Part shown: positions 1 through 12,786 of the stretch, piece after piece
Position numbering within the stretch: position 1 is the first letter of the stretch
Layout: every line of letters starts with the position of its first letter
Source: Sternotherus odoratus
Lineage: Eukaryota; Chordata; Testudines; Kinosternidae
Reading direction: 5' to 3'
Assembly: GCA_032164245.1 (NCBI GenBank)
Contig: JAVMKO010000006.1
Location: 1,875,001 to 1,939,000, forward strand
DNA: 64,000 nucleotides
Translations under genes and position numbers: made by a program
The notes under the pieces: generated by a model
Told to the model about the DNA's origin: nothing
The model's database searches: none
What the model saw: only the letters and a program-made list of their open reading frames with translations

Positions 1-1011
1 GTTATAAGGGAGGGAAAACACCCCAAGATACCTCTCTTCTCTTTCCCTGTCCATCTCACTCTTTGCACCTGAAAAGACAAAAGCAGCAGTTGTTGTACTT
101 GATAGGAGGAGTCCTGAGAGGTCTGTGTATTCTTGTACGATCCTCTCAGGAATGGGTTTCCTTGGTCAGCTGATACCTAGAGTTACTATTCTAACAAGGC
201 CTACTTTGGTTCATACGTTTATTCAGGCTCAGGGCTCCAGCAAGGTCTACACAGACTAGCTCTTCTGGGTCATGGGAATTCTGGCAAAATTCACTCTGTT
301 GATAGAAAGGATCCTGTTGTTCAAAACAGGGGCATTGGCTCCTTTATATCCCCTTTATTTGCACCCACTCAGAACCAGACCCAGTCTGGCCAATAACGAT
401 CTCCATGTTTCGTTTCTCATGACAAGAGCCATGGTCAAAAAGAAAACAAGCGCTAAGTCTTACTTTTGCTGGCATAAGGGACAGAGTGCCCTAGTAAGCC
501 TGTCTTTTGATTTGCTTCATTAACTGATGACCTAATTAGTTCCCATCTCTTTACAATCCTTTCCTCAGAATCCCTTATTTTGGGGAAGTAACAAACATCA
601 TATCCTGAATCTGCTGAGGCTTCTGTAGCCACACTGTAATGGTGTGGCTATCCTTGTATTGAGAGAGAGAACTGAAATATAAAGATAGGCAAAGTACTTT
701 TTCCCTTGGTTTTTCATTTTTCTCTCTCTCCTGCATTGATTGTAATCCCAAAACACCAACATCATTTTATAACCACTTCTTTCAAATTGACACACATTGA
801 TTTTCCTCCCCATTTGTAATTGTACTCAGGCCAGGTTTGGCTTCATTTAATATACTTCCTTCTTTGTGCATCTGTTTTATTATTAGCGTTAGCAGTATTA
901 TGCACTGCTCTGGGAATAGAGGTTGCTAGCTACTAGGGAAGAACCAGCAAAAGAAATATAACAGGCATAGCAAAACAGGATCCTGCTGGTGATGTGGATT
1001 CAGTTGATTTT
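1..1011. other. Unassigned sequence with LTR-like left edge
   Basis: I see no coding gene here. Positions about 65-260 resemble parts of 35440-36430. Both carry a phrase ending in 'gtaccatcctctc' or 'gtacgatcctctc', and both carry 'ggttca...agggctccagca' followed by a related tail. This suggests two remnants of one dispersed, possibly LTR-derived, repeat. The remainder is AT-rich and unrecognised. Confidence 0.3.
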
Positions 1012-1872
1012 CAAAGGAAAGCACTGTATACAGAAACGAAAATGAAGTGAAAAGAAAAGATAAATACAAGAAAGATTAAAAAATTGTTTCACTGTATGGA
1101 TTTGTATTAAATCCAAAAGATTAGGATGAAATATGTGTTGAGCTCCTTATGGTTAAAACAGATTGAATAAAGATCTAGTGCTTTCCAATGTCCTCAGGCA
1201 CAGACATCCAGAACATCCAAAGTATGACATTACAAAAGGCCTCATTAAAATTAAAATGGAATAAACAGAATCAGCAGCATGGAACCCCAGAGGTTTGATT
1301 GCTTTCTACAAAAGGTATTAGTGCAAAAAGAAGCATTAAGAAAACACAGCTATACAGGATTCATCAGTGCCATAGTCCCACAGTCAGTAGGATTTGATTT
1401 TGTACTCTCAGCCCTTACAGCTTCACTGTCAGATTCTCTTTTCCCATTTTCACTGCACTTCCATAATATCCACCACAGAAGAGTCCAGCTCACGCTGTCA
1501 AAGGGAGAATGTTCCAGTGAAAATCTCATGGAATGACACATGGCAGGTTGATGAACTGAGCAGTTTCCCTATTCATTGCCAAATGCAACTCCAAGCATTT
1601 GTTTTTCCCTGTAATGATTTTGGCACAGAGTATCCCAGCGACTGCATCACTCCTCATACTATAGCATGACAGTCAAGATTAGCTGGAGCAACTCAGGCTG
1701 CCAACACAGCATTCCTGGTAGGAGGCCCTCAGCTTTGGAACTTGCTACCCTTTTTGGTCTGACCAAGTCCTAAATCTACATTGACTTTCAGTACATGCCC
1801 CAAAGACTCTCTCTTCACCACATCTTTGGCGTACACAAGGGTCATAATTTCTGTATACAGTGCTTTCCTTTG
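1012..1872. repeat. 861-bp unit bounded by 25-bp perfect inverted repeats
   Basis: The 25 bases at 1012-1036 are the exact reverse complement of 1848-1872. Each arm contains the palindrome ctgtatacag. Pairing stops abruptly at both outer edges, as expected for terminal inverted repeats of a non-autonomous DNA transposon. No transposase frame is visible inside, and I find no convincing target-site duplication. Just outside and overlapping the right arm, 'caagggtcataattt' occurs twice. The alternative is a local inverted duplication. The inverted repeat is certain; the transposon reading is inference. Confidence 0.45.
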
Positions 1873-4800
1873 AGTAGCAAGGGTCATAATTTGGGGAAGC
1901 TGGGGTCATTTTAGTCTTTTTACGTCAAAACAGATGTGTAAAACTTGTTTTCAATGTTAATTGTTGGTGCCCACAGCTTTGCAAGGCAGACACACTGCAT
2001 TCACTGAAAAATAATCCACTGAATCAAAGTATGAAATTCACTTTGCTCATCAAACTTTTAAACAACAGGCTGCCAAATCAAACAGCCAATCAGCCACCTT
2101 CATCCAACCTGACACCCGCTGCGCTAAGAACCCATGTCCTAGTCATGTTGACTGGAACCACAATCATTTGCTTTCAATCACAAAAACTGGAGATTTAACA
2201 GTGGAGACACACGGGGCCCTAAGTTTGAAAGGCCTTTGCATCACAGCAATGTAGGGCTAGAAGGGACCTACGTAGAGAGATGTGCTTACATTTCTGTGTC
2301 AAGGTTTTGTATCTGCAACAGCTAAGGTTTTTTCATTCAAGCTTTGGTCAGTAGTCAGATGTCTAACGACTCACCCAACTGGGCTAATGAGTCTCTCTGA
2401 TGCCAGAGGGAGACCCTTGCAAAATCCAAGGTAACTCTATTCACCACAGTAGGCTACTGGGAGGAAGCTGCTTCATTAACCTCAGTCCAGACTCACTAGC
2501 AGTAATAAGAGTAGTTCCCTAATCTCCATGCAATGAGCCCCAGACCAAATGTGCATGGCTATGACCTTCTGCCTGGCTAGGCTCCATAGCTCAAATTCCT
2601 GTCCAAAGGGATCTCAGAATTTCATCTTACCAGACCACTGACTTGCTGCTGTTTTTCCTCAGTGGCACAGACACTTGCAAAACATTAATTTCCATGCTTG
2701 GGTGCCTGACAGAGCTTTGAGCTACCAGATATAAATAAAGATGTTTAGGAATCTTCCCAAATGTTTTGCTGTGCATAAGACTATAGCAAAGGAACAGTCA
2801 TCCCTGTCACTGTCTCTCCACGGAGCCATGTCATACTTTAGCCAGAATTCCCACCCCAAAGACTGAGAGCCCGATCCCAAAGCCTATTGAAGACAAGAGT
2901 CCAGTGCCTGTGTCACATGTTCATTATCGAGGTACGAGGGGAGCATGTATGTCTTTGCACAGCACCATTCCCTGTTCTGATGCTTGTCAGACTCCCAATA
3001 CTGGGAATAGAGGCCTTGGCGGAGAGAGGAAATAGAGGCTACTTCCCGGAAACTAGAGTTCTGCAAGGGTGTGGCCTCTGCACATTCATACTATGTGCCC
3101 TGCTTCACCTTTCTCTAGAGTCCACTCAAACCCGAAAGGGGAGTGAGTTACTTGGGGGCAGGGAGGTCTGCTCATCCTTTGTATAACCTGCATCCTGGAA
3201 CATCCAACCTCATCAAGAGAAGCTTGTGGGATCCAAAGGACACTGAATCTAGAAAGGTGAGGGATTTGCAATGGTACAAATGCAGCCCAATAGCATGAAT
3301 ATACATACACAGCAGCATCACAGAACGCCAGCAACCTTTCTCTTTGTAGTCCATCTAGTCACATACACCTAGATACACACGTATGAGAGACAGACAGACA
3401 CACTGCACCTACAGGGCGATGAGAGCTTATCAAACACACACTTTATTTTCATTAACAACAAAATGCTCAATAAAGCATAGGAGCCTCTGGTGAATTCTAA
3501 AGGTCATTCTTTCTGGTGGAAAACAGTCTACTGCATTGCATTTATTACAATGTGTCTCTCTCTTGTTATTATTTTAACAAGGAATTCTCATATCCCAGAA
3601 AGCATGAAGAAATGACCTAGGGCTTAACTCTAAAATAACTACAATGACAATTGTTTAATTTGTTTTCTTTTATAGGGAGTTTGAAAAGATAACTCCAGGC
3701 TGATTTATGCATTTAATTTCTATTTAATTTGTGAAGTATTTTTCTTGTCCTAATATAACATTAAGAAACTAAAAGGTTTTGGATAGCATATGCATAGCTG
3801 TCTGCAGTCTAAGAGGTATTTTATAGCACAGTGCATTTCTCTTTCAAACCTGAGAGCAGGGGTCCGGGAAATAAAGAAGGCGAAGACACGAATGCCTCCC
3901 GGAAAAGGCACTACACCTGAAGTCAGCAGTCCATGCCAGGCTAGGTCAGTCCAGCACAACTCCATTCTCTTCAACAAGTAATATTCTCTTCATGCTCTCC
4001 CAGATCCCTGTAGTGCATGTGACATGCCCCACAACTGTTCAAATATGTTAAGTGGTGCTAACAGGAATGCAGCACAAAATAATCTTGCTGAGACTGAAAT
4101 CATTCTATATTTCCTCCACATGGACCCTTTCAACCCTGGTCAGACAATGTTTGGAACAAGTAGATGTGATTAGTTTATTTCAAGGCTCATATTCCAAAGA
4201 TGTAGAGATTGTCTGGTCCAGTTCACCCAAACTGCTGATCCCTTTCCAGTTTGAATCTGCTCCGGGACAATTCACCACCCATTCATCACAAATGGACAAT
4301 TTGCCACTCACACAAATGAAGTTTGACTGACAGGTTTGTTAGAATAATCTCCTGACATGGTAATATGTACATTTTAGTGGCATAAGCAGCTTCTGAGCAA
4401 ATATGGGCAATTAATTGCAGGGACGCCATTTCAGATATTTGGTAGTGGGGGGCAACTTTCACCATGATTCCAAGGGCCAGTTAGGCACCTGAAAACTCTA
4501 GGGTTTTTTTTCAGATAACTTAGAAATTAGATGATAGGCACACTGTATCCAAATCATGAGGATTTAATAAGCATTAGATGCAAATGAGGATTTAATAACT
4601 ATTAGACACACTTAGCTCTAATACTAGCATGTTCTCACATCTTGTGTCAAGTCACTTAAGTAACTGTGGTTAGATTTAAGATTTTAATGTATATTCTTTG
4701 TTACTAACTCTTGAATACAACAACTGAAACAGATGTAAAAAAAAATCTAGATGATTTTCTATCACTTTTTTGCAGTTCACCAAGCTGGGAATAGATATTT

Positions 4801-4909
4801 AACTGTGGAAACATCCTACTAGGCCCCCATGAGTTTATACTGCATTTGTCTGGGGTCTAGCGATGTTACCTTGCTACAAATAATAAACTAGAAGCTAACT
4901 GCAAACAGG
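1873..4909. other. No gene recognised
   Basis: Mostly AT-rich single-copy-looking sequence. A short stretch near 2237-2275 resembles the antisense 3' end of an old CR1 LINE. Open frames here are short, overlap on both strands and carry no recognisable domain. Confidence 0.5.
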
Positions 4910-5245
4910 AGTGAAACTAACACTTTCAAGTCATGTTCACAGTACTGCCAAACCCAAATGTTCAAAAAGCATGAATCAGGAACACCAAAAAAACCAAGAT
5001 TGACTTTAAAGTCATGAGATGATATAAAAATAACAGATGTTGGCTTCTTTTTATTTGCCTTCTGCTTTTTGAGCCTTTTGAGTGCACTGGGATCACATTT
5101 TGAAGCTTTCTCCACAGCTATGAGGACAAGAAACTTCATTTCTCTTTAAGAATGAAGGCTGAAATCATCATGTATCTACATGACTCCAGGAGCTGGGGCT
5201 TTAAGGAAAACAATTATCATGAGACTCACTACGAAATCATGAGAG
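4910..5245 (-). repeat. Unclassified dispersed repeat (antisense)
   Basis: The segment resembles a high-copy repeat I associate with reptile genomes. It reads antisense through 'cagtactgccaaaccc', a text on 'catgagatgatataaaaat', a pyrimidine run and 'ctccacagctatgagg', then 'ccaggagctggggctttaa'. The 83-residue minus frame inside is lysine-rich and has no domain. I cannot assign a class from sequence alone. Confidence 0.4.
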
Positions 5246-7629
5246 CTGGCTTTTGCTTCTGTTTAAAGTCTAGTTACTGTCCTGCGGGCTCTTAAACACG
5301 AGACGATAGCAAATGAGTTGCAGGTCTCAAAGGAGAATATTTAAAACCGAACACCAAGAAAATTCTATATTTTAAAGTTAATTTAACCACCAGCCCTTTC
5401 TGATCTTAATCACGCTGCCTCTATTTGTAAACAAAATAGCATCTCCCTGCCCCGGGGCATCTCTCCTCTGCACAACTTACATTTCACACTAATGCTGGGC
5501 TGTAGGTAAGAGCTCCACCTGGGAGCTCCCACACCTCCTGAAACTATAGGGGTGGGGGCTTCTGCCCCCCATCCCTCCCATCCCCCAACTGACGCCCTTG
5601 GTTAATTGAAGAGCAAAGTAGCATGTGGACAGGTGGGAGTTGGCAGTTCAGTACAATTATATATCACTTTACCAGGCTGCAGTAAGAGTGATACGTCCCC
5701 TCAGATTCATACAAGGATTATTACCTCTGCAAGAAGTCAGGAGTGAAGTCTGTGAGGAAAAGAGAAGAGCTTAAACGATTTGGAAAGTGTGAATCCTTAC
5801 AAACCCTGGAGCTGAGAAAAGCTCACAGCAACAGTAAGTATTTTTAACCCACACAGCTTCCTCCCAATGTTGGATACTATATATTTCCACATCACATCTG
5901 AAAGAAAAGCCTATGAGAATTAGGTGTCCGCTTCCCAATGCTACACTGGTCATTTGAAGTCAACGCACAAAGAGTTACAGAAGAGATCCCTGGGCCATGA
6001 CCTAACAGTGTACTTGACCTACATAAAAAGCAATGGGGAAAACTGGGGGTAACTAACTTTTCAGAGCATTGTCAAGCTCTTGTTTTTGTTATGTTTACAG
6101 TATAAACCCAGAGAAATTAGAATATTTTAGGGGTTTTTTTATTTTTCCTGGATGGTTGCAGCACAACACCTGCTTTAGTTTTTAGAAGGTAGAAATTTAA
6201 CACACAAGAACCAAAACCAGAGAGAGACTAAACAGGCTGCTCCCTAAGGCAGAGAGGCACAACTCAACCCCGTTTGCTCAAGGCTGGCTCTTTCCAGACT
6301 GACTGCTGGAAGACCCAGATGGCACACTTCTCTCCACAGCCCCTTAACGTGCACACAGGAGGAGGGGATTCAGCAACCATGAGAAAAAGCTTGTCATTTT
6401 TTAACATGGTTTACAACTTACCCCAGCTTTGGAATGTTGAAATCAAACCTGGTTCAGACCCAGCTCCCACTTAGTCAAGACCACAAAGTTTGAGGCTCAT
6501 GGGGGTGACCGGAAGGGGTATTTCAGGGATTGGCCCTCTTGATTTTCAAATAATAAAGGGAGCTGGGTTCAGAGCGTCTTCACTAAGGGCTGTAGTTACT
6601 TGTCAATAGTTTGTCAAAAGTACAAGCATCTTAAGCATCTTCCAAACGTTCTGGAACAAATAGGAATATCTCCTTGCTCATTCCATGAGTTAACATAACT
6701 CTTCTGCCAGGTGTTGACGGCAGCAAAAAAAGAGGGGGGAGGGATAAGAAAATGCATTTGGAAAAACCAGTAATTAATACATCAACAAATGCTATGCGGT
6801 AAGACTCTCACCCCTCATAACCATAGTCCCAACCTCAGTCCTCCTGCCCACTGTGAATGGCTGGTGCATTCTACCGCCTTCCCCAGCTCCCCATTCTGTT
6901 TGCTCTCCTGGATCAGAGGAGTCCAAGGATACTGGCAGATCAGGGCTGCTCTGGAAGCTCCAACACCTGAGCCAGCTGGAGTGATTTCAGCTTTAATGGC
7001 TGGGTAGAGAGGATGGCACCAGAGCCCCTTAGATAGCTACTGTTCTCACCCCAAGCTGCCTCAGCGCGGCTCCAGGTGCCGCCATTCTGCACAGTCCCCA
7101 CCTCTGCTGCCATCCATCACCTCCAGCCATCCTCAGTTCTGCACTGTCCACGCTTCTGCACCTGTCTTAGCTCTTCAGAGAGGGACCAACGGCATCTAGA
7201 GTCCCTTACAGAGTCCTCACCACCAGAAAGAATCCCTCAGCAGAAGGCAGGAACCTTTGTTTTTTTCTTTCCCATCTCTCCTGCTCCTTCAGCTCTGTCC
7301 AGGGCCCCTTACTGAAGTGGGTCTGGGTCTCTCACCCAGAGCTGATGTCCGGGCCTTGTCCTTGTACTTCCCAACAAGGTCAATAACATTTTATTGCTCC
7401 GACATTCAAAACTGAATTAAATTTGAACCAAAATGTCCCAAACCCAATACCTCAAAGTGCCACATAAAACTGAAATGCAAATGAGGTCTGGCCCATTCAG
7501 GCAATTCCCTTCACTCTCCAACAGCTCCTTTCCCCAGGAAGCCCTGCCCACCTGAAGTTTCTTAAGCAGCTCTGGGCCACGCTTATCCCATTCCACCAAC
7601 AGTGACCACGGTGGGCTCTTTACTCTCTT
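5246..7629. other. No gene recognised
   Basis: No coding, RNA or mobile-element signal that I can name. Some C-rich stretches (about 5440-5600 and 6800-7320) raise the local GC content. The short open frames there are proline/serine-rich and look like compositional accidents. Confidence 0.5.
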
Positions 7630-7886
7630 AGGGTATGTCTACACTGCAATGAACCCCCCTGGCTGGCCCATGCCAGCTGATTTGAGCTCATGGGCTGTGC
7701 AATAGCAACATAGATGTCTGGAGCCCTGGCCCTAGGACCTTGCAGGTGGAAGGATCCCAGAGTTCAGGCTAGAGCCCAAGGCAGAAAATCTACACCACAA
7801 TTAAACAGCGCTGCAACCTGAGCCCTGCAAGCCAGAGTCAGAAGGCACAGGCCCACCGTGGGTGTCTAATTACAGAGTAATACCCT
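7630..7886. repeat. Palindromic MITE (GGGTATGTCTACACTGCAAT type)
   Basis: The left edge reads gggtatgtctacactgcaat. The interior folds back: 'agccctggccctaggacc' in the centre is flanked by related inverted text, 'ctacaccacaattaaacagc' appears in the right half, and the right edge is a decayed 'taataccct'. This is a non-autonomous DNA transposon or foldback element of a type common in turtle genomes. Superfamily is not determined. The right terminus has mutated and no clean target-site duplication remains. Confidence 0.6.
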
Positions 7887-8560
7887 AGGGTTTCAGGCCA
7901 CAGGGCTATATTAAGGACAACTTCTTCTAAGGATATTGAAGTAAACTGTGAGCATTAGTCACTAGTGAAAATATATACAAGGAAATAGATTAAAAATAGC
8001 TACAAATGCTGAAAAACCTGAGACTCGGATACATATTTGGGCAAAGGCAGGATTTAAGACAATCTCTAATTAAATTTCCTGTCTTCTGCAAAAGCCCAAT
8101 TGACTTCTGTCTCTTTTGGTGGACATGGGTAAGATCTAAGTTATAATTGGACCTGGGTGTCTGACTGATCCTGTGGGGTGAAAGAACATTTTCTTTTATC
8201 TGACGAGATACATTTTCAGTAATTATTATCATATGTGATGTGTGTCTTGATGGAGGCATCTTGACATCAGACTGTGACAATGCTACCTGATGGAGCCAGG
8301 TGAGGTCACTCAATTAAGGTGAACTGCAAACAGAACAGGGCAGACAAGCCCGAAAGGCCGGTGGATATTCCAGTACTCAGATTTACCAAGCCAGCAGAAA
8401 ACAGCTTCTGTAGTCCCTTACTGGTTACTTAGAAGTCCAAACAAAACTGTTCCCTTAAAGTACCCAGCCTCAGGCCTCCATCCAGACACACGTGACATAT
8501 GATAATAATTACTGAAAAATTGATCTCATCATATAAAAGAAAAGGTTCTTTCACCCCACA

Positions 8561-8768
8561 AGAATCAGAGAGGTAGCCGTGTTAGTCTGGAAAAGCAGAG
8601 GTAACAAAGAGTCCTGTGGCACCTTAAAGACTAACTAAAGTATTGGAGCATAAGCTTTCGTGGGCTAATACCCACGAATGCAAGCAAGCATCCGACGAAG
8701 TGGGTATTAGCCCACGAAAGCTTATGCTTCAATACTTTAGTTAGTCTTTAAGGTGCCACAGGACTCTT
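8561..8768. mobile_element. Foldback Penelope-derived element, 208 bp
   Basis: This short element is made of two opposed copies of a PLE terminal repeat. The left half runs antisense from 'aatcagagaggtagccgtgt' through 'gtcctgtggcacctta' to 'tttcgtgggctaatacccac'. The right half returns in sense from 'ccgacgaagtgggtattag' to 'gtgccacaggactc'. It is flanked by a perfect 12-bp target-site duplication (tttcaccccaca at 8549-8560 and 8769-8780). There is no coding capacity. The termini match the 3' end of the PLE at 14678-16278, so mobilisation by PLE proteins is likely (inference). Confidence 0.85.
8692..8731 (+). ncRNA. Hammerhead-ribozyme-like fold (degenerate core)
   Basis: The sequence shows ccgacga, then a 5-bp stem (gtggg...cccac) with a short loop, then gaaa, then a mini stem III (gc ttat gc) and a pyrimidine-rich cleavage-side sequence. 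This is the order expected of a hammerhead ribozyme (CUGANGA - stem II - GAAA - stem III - UH). Hammerheads are established in PLE terminal repeats. The core deviates at the second base (C for the invariant U), and an extra A sits between the core and stem II. Catalysis by this copy is therefore doubtful. Confidence 0.4.
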
Positions 8769-8825
8769 TTTCACCCCACAGGATCAGTCACACACCCAGG
8801 TCCAATTATAACTTAGATCTTACCC

Positions 8826-11800
8826 AAAATACCCGCTTGTAGTCAATTCTTATTAACTAAACTAAAATTTCTTTAAAAAGAAAAGAGAGTGTGTTGGTTG
8901 AAAGCTTGATATACATACAAACTTGAATTCAATTCTTTGAGGTTCAGATACACAGCAGAGATGAACTTGTAGTTTCCAAAAGTCCTTTTAGAAATAGTTC
9001 ATAGGTTATAGTTCAACGTCCATATTCAGGGTGACTCCAGTCAGTGACTGGGAATTTCAATCCTTATGGTTTAAGGTTCCCCCTCTTGAAGCCCAAAGCA
9101 GATCTGAGATGAAAAAGGATCGTGTCCCAGGGTTTTTATACGTTTTCCACAGTCTTTTAGCCTGAGAAAACTTTTCTTCTCCCAGACATCATGATAATTA
9201 ACACAGGGTATTTTATCCATTAAGCAGTTCAGATACAGGTTACCACAACCTTCGAAGAGTCATATAGACAAATACTATTTCGCTCAAGTGTCTTTCTAAA
9301 TATTAATACTCCTTTTTTGATCTCTGAATCGAAGCTATACCAATAGACAAGGATCAGTCACACACATCACACACATCTTGCTTACATCACAAGACCTGAG
9401 CAAACCTCTACTCTTCTATCTCTAACAATGCAGGCTGCATTTCAAAGCTCTGTTCATTTACATCTCTTCCTAACAAGTCCTTAAAGTTCTGCCATGGGTC
9501 AGGTCAGTCTGTGAGTTAATTAACTCTTTCTGGCCCTGTCATCTTTCAATGAGATATTTTATCTACACTCATAACATCACACAGATGCCATTCAGAAGTG
9601 CTGAAAAGTAGAAGAGAAGGATCAGGTTCAGACCTGGTTCAGACTAGTGTAATTTTGTCTGCACTGTGGAAGATAGACGTGTTTTGATGCTTAGGTTTCA
9701 CAGCAGAAAAACAATATTCACAGAAGAGGGAAAGCAAATATATATATTTCACAAAATGCAAAGTAGGTTAGAACTGCAATTCAATAAAAACTCAGACACA
9801 TTAGGGTCATCCCTTTGATGAAGGCTCTGAAGACATTAGATATGCTCCAATGTAAGCATGTCCATCCGTAGTAAGAGATAATACAAATTTTGCCATCACT
9901 TTTGCTCTGAAATGTGCAGTAATACGCTATCGAGAAGAAGGAAAACCTGCATTTATATGCCATGCAAGTTATATTGTCACACAAGTATTTTGTGCCCCAG
10001 AGACAGGAAACTACTGTGTTACACTCCAGTTTCTATGAGACCCGCACAGCTAACTAAGTGTTAAGACATGCTTCATTATTCAGTGTTATTTGTTTCATTC
10101 TTTGCTTTTTCAAAAACAATTACTGATCATCCAGAGTAAAAGAAACCCAAGGAGAGGAAATTGGCATCTTCTATAACCTCTGGAGAGCAATTACTCATAT
10201 TTAAAATACAGTCAGCCCTAGGCTACAGTATGTTGCAAAAGCAAATCAGCATTAAAAGTGTCTCTGGTAATTCAAATGATATGTTTTGAATTCGATCTCT
10301 GCTCCACTGCATATTTATATACTGGGTGCTGAACGTGTAGCACACACATCCGCTAGCCGAAGAAAGCATTTGTTTGAAGCCGTTTGGCTTCTTGTATCAT
10401 TTAAGAGGCCTCTGCATTGTCATTTATCATACAAATCAATCTAACACGGATGCCACCAGGTTTTCTTCCTCACTGTCATTTCTCTATTTTGTATTCTCTG
10501 ACAGAGTATTCTGGGACTCTGTGGTGTCAGGAAAATTTGACAACAAAGCATGAAAATTATTCCTCCTTTAGAAAATGCAGATGGCTAAGAAAGACAAAGT
10601 ACAACTCAGCAAAAAACAATCTTAAAGGTGGGTTAGAACTAAAGCTATTTTTTTCTGACAGTAGTTTCTTTGATCAGCTCGATTAAATCAGTTCAGCTGG
10701 AGTCTACCCCTCTCCGTGTATGGAGTTCTCCTTCTCTCTCTCGCTCTTTTTTTTGTCCATAAAATCAAGTAGAAATTAGTGCAGATTTTCACTGTTGATA
10801 ACTATAGTTACACAATAGCTGTGCTTCTCAAATTGCTCTGCAGTCTTACCCTGGATTCTGGATAGAGGCACTTAGAGGATATTGCTCGGAACAGTTTTTA
10901 ATGGCCTGGATGCCTAATTTTAGGCACAAAACTCCATTCTCCAGCATCTAAATAAGTGGGCTAATTTTTTAGTGGGCTAACTGCAATGTCCTGCTGAGCC
11001 CCTCTGAAAAACCAGGTCACTTATTCGGCTACACTAACGTGGCCTCGGTTGCTTCACTTTACTCTCCCAACTTTGAAAAATGTGGGCACCACACACAAAT
11101 ATAAACACACACCCAATCACTTGGGGGAGGGGGTATGAGGATGTGTGTATTTGCTTGTAAAAGTTCCCCCCCCACACACACACAATAAGGTAATGGGCGG
11201 ACACACTGGTCTGGGAAGGTAAACAAAGTCTCAAAATTGTAGTTTAGTGTAAGTTCCTTTCCTCAGGCTGGATTTATGAAGACAAAAAAGATTAAACATC
11301 AGGAGAAAAGCACCACAGACCCCTTGGGAACAACCTTTCCAGACTTCAGCAAGCTGGGGGCGGGGGAGGGAGGATGTGCCCTTCCTCTTAGAAGTGGGGT
11401 AAAGAGCTGCTAGCAGAATCCACTTCACAAGAACAAGTTTTATTGGTCCTACAAACCCCAGAGACTATGCTATTTATTTCTGAGCACCTTCACCAGGCAC
11501 CTTATCTATTAACTATTACACATGGTAGGAGCCTGGGTAATAAACAAGAGGGATTGGAATTGCTCATACATTTGACCTTGGTACGACTGAAACCTGGTGG
11601 GGAGATTCTGATGGCTTCAATGTTACAATCCATGGTTATGACCTATTTTAATAAGGACCAAGCAGGCACAGTCGGTGGGGGAGTGGCACTCTGTCACAAA
11701 TGGCATTACCGTTTCCAAGCCCCTGATCACTAAGAAGCGAATGATCTCGAATGCTTATGGATCAGTGCCCCAGTCAACCAACTACGAGATGTGGGCTTTA

Positions 11801-12015
11801 CAGTCATTACCAGAGCACCCAGGACCACTGCAAATAGGCGTCTGCTACAAAGCAGCATAGCACACCAGGCTGAGTGGGTTTTTAAGCACCTACCTACAAA
11901 GTGCATGAGAAAAAGCTGCACGATCCTGTAGGACTTCAGTCTGCAACACATGCTGGAGGTGTCATGCCACAAGTACTAAAAGACACCAGGAATTTCAAAA
12001 AGTTGTAGATAATTT
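8826..12015. other. No gene recognised
   Basis: Mostly AT-rich sequence with short CA runs (about 9358-9376 and 11174-11190). A stretch at about 10855-11030 has low-complexity text ('taggcac...', 'gggctaatt/gggctaact') of the kind seen in old SINE or MIR-like repeats. No open frame has a recognisable domain. Confidence 0.5.
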
Positions 12016-12786
12016 TAGGGTTACCATATTTTGCCAATCAAAAAAGAGGACAAGGGTGTGTGGCCTATACCCGCCCACGCCCTCCCACTTCCAGCCCCAC
12101 TCCGAACCTCCAACTCCCCCCCTCCTTGTCCCCTGACTGCCCCCTCCTGAGACCCCCATCCTAACTGACCCGCAGAATCCCACCCCTACCTAAGCCTCCC
12201 TGCTCCTTGCCTCACTGAACCTCCAGAATCCCCGATCCATCTAACACCCCCAGAATCCCACCCCTACCTAAGCCTCCCTGCTCCTTGCCCGACTGACCCC
12301 CCAGAATCCCCGATCCATCTAACACCCCCCCACTCCCTGTCCCTTGACTGCCCCCTCCAGAAATTCCCTGCCCCTTCTCTAACCCTCCCACTCCCCCTTA
12401 CCGTGCAGCTCAAAACAGTGTGTGGGGGCCCCGCTCTGCATTCAGCCCAACACGCTCCCCAGCTCCCCAGCTCAACTCACAGCAGCCGGTCGCAGGTGCT
12501 CGGCAGCAGGGGAGCAAGCAGCAGAGCCCAGCAGCTCTGAGAATGCAGGGCGAAGGGGGAAGAAGGGGGAAGAAGGAGGATGGGAGAGGGGAGCTACAGC
12601 TGCCGAAAGCTGCGGGAGAGACAGGGAGAGTCGAGGCGGGAGGCTTTGACTGCCGGAGCCCGACGCCGCTCTCTGCACCGGGGGAAATCCCGGACATTTT
12701 GAGACGTTTACAAATTCCCTCCGGATGCTATTTTTAGCCAAAAAAGCAGGACACGTCCGGGAGACTCCGGACGAATGGTAACCCTA
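12016..12786. mobile_element. Non-autonomous TIR DNA transposon, 771 bp, hAT-like TSD
   Basis: Termini are tagggttaccat at the left and atggtaaccccta-type text at the right (12775-12786: atggtaacccta). The flanks carry a perfect 8-bp target-site duplication, gataattt, at 12008-12015 and 12787-12794. An 8-bp duplication is typical of hAT elements. The interior is C-rich on the plus strand and contains a 78-bp tandem duplication. Overlapping open frames at 12410-12741 are compositional and are not transposase. Boundaries are secure; the superfamily is inferred from the TSD length. Confidence 0.85.
12173..12328. repeat. 78-bp tandem duplication inside the MITE
   Basis: Two near-identical units begin at 12174 and 12252 with 'agaatcccacccctacctaa' and end in 'gatccatctaacaccccc'. 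The unit is C-rich. It may be a copy-number-variable minisatellite within this transposon family. Confidence 0.8.

Larger units (their letters stand above)
8127..8825. repeat. Large inverted repeat with an insertion in one arm
   Basis: The left arm (8127-8258) is the diverged reverse complement of the right arm (8475-8825), once the PLE insertion at 8561-8768 and one copy of its target duplication are removed. Matching blocks include 'gggtaagatctaag', 'ttataattggacctgggtgt', 'actgatcc', 'tgtggggtgaaagaac' and 'cagtaattattatcatatg'. The spacer is about 215 bp. The left arm preserves the uninterrupted target sequence and acts as an internal empty-site control. The origin of the inverted repeat (segmental inversion or a TIR element) is unclear. 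Confidence 0.75.

Noticed and set aside
12410..12741. Overlapping frames of 75-105 codons
   Set aside because: Inside the 771-bp MITE. No transposase similarity, and open in several frames at once because of composition.
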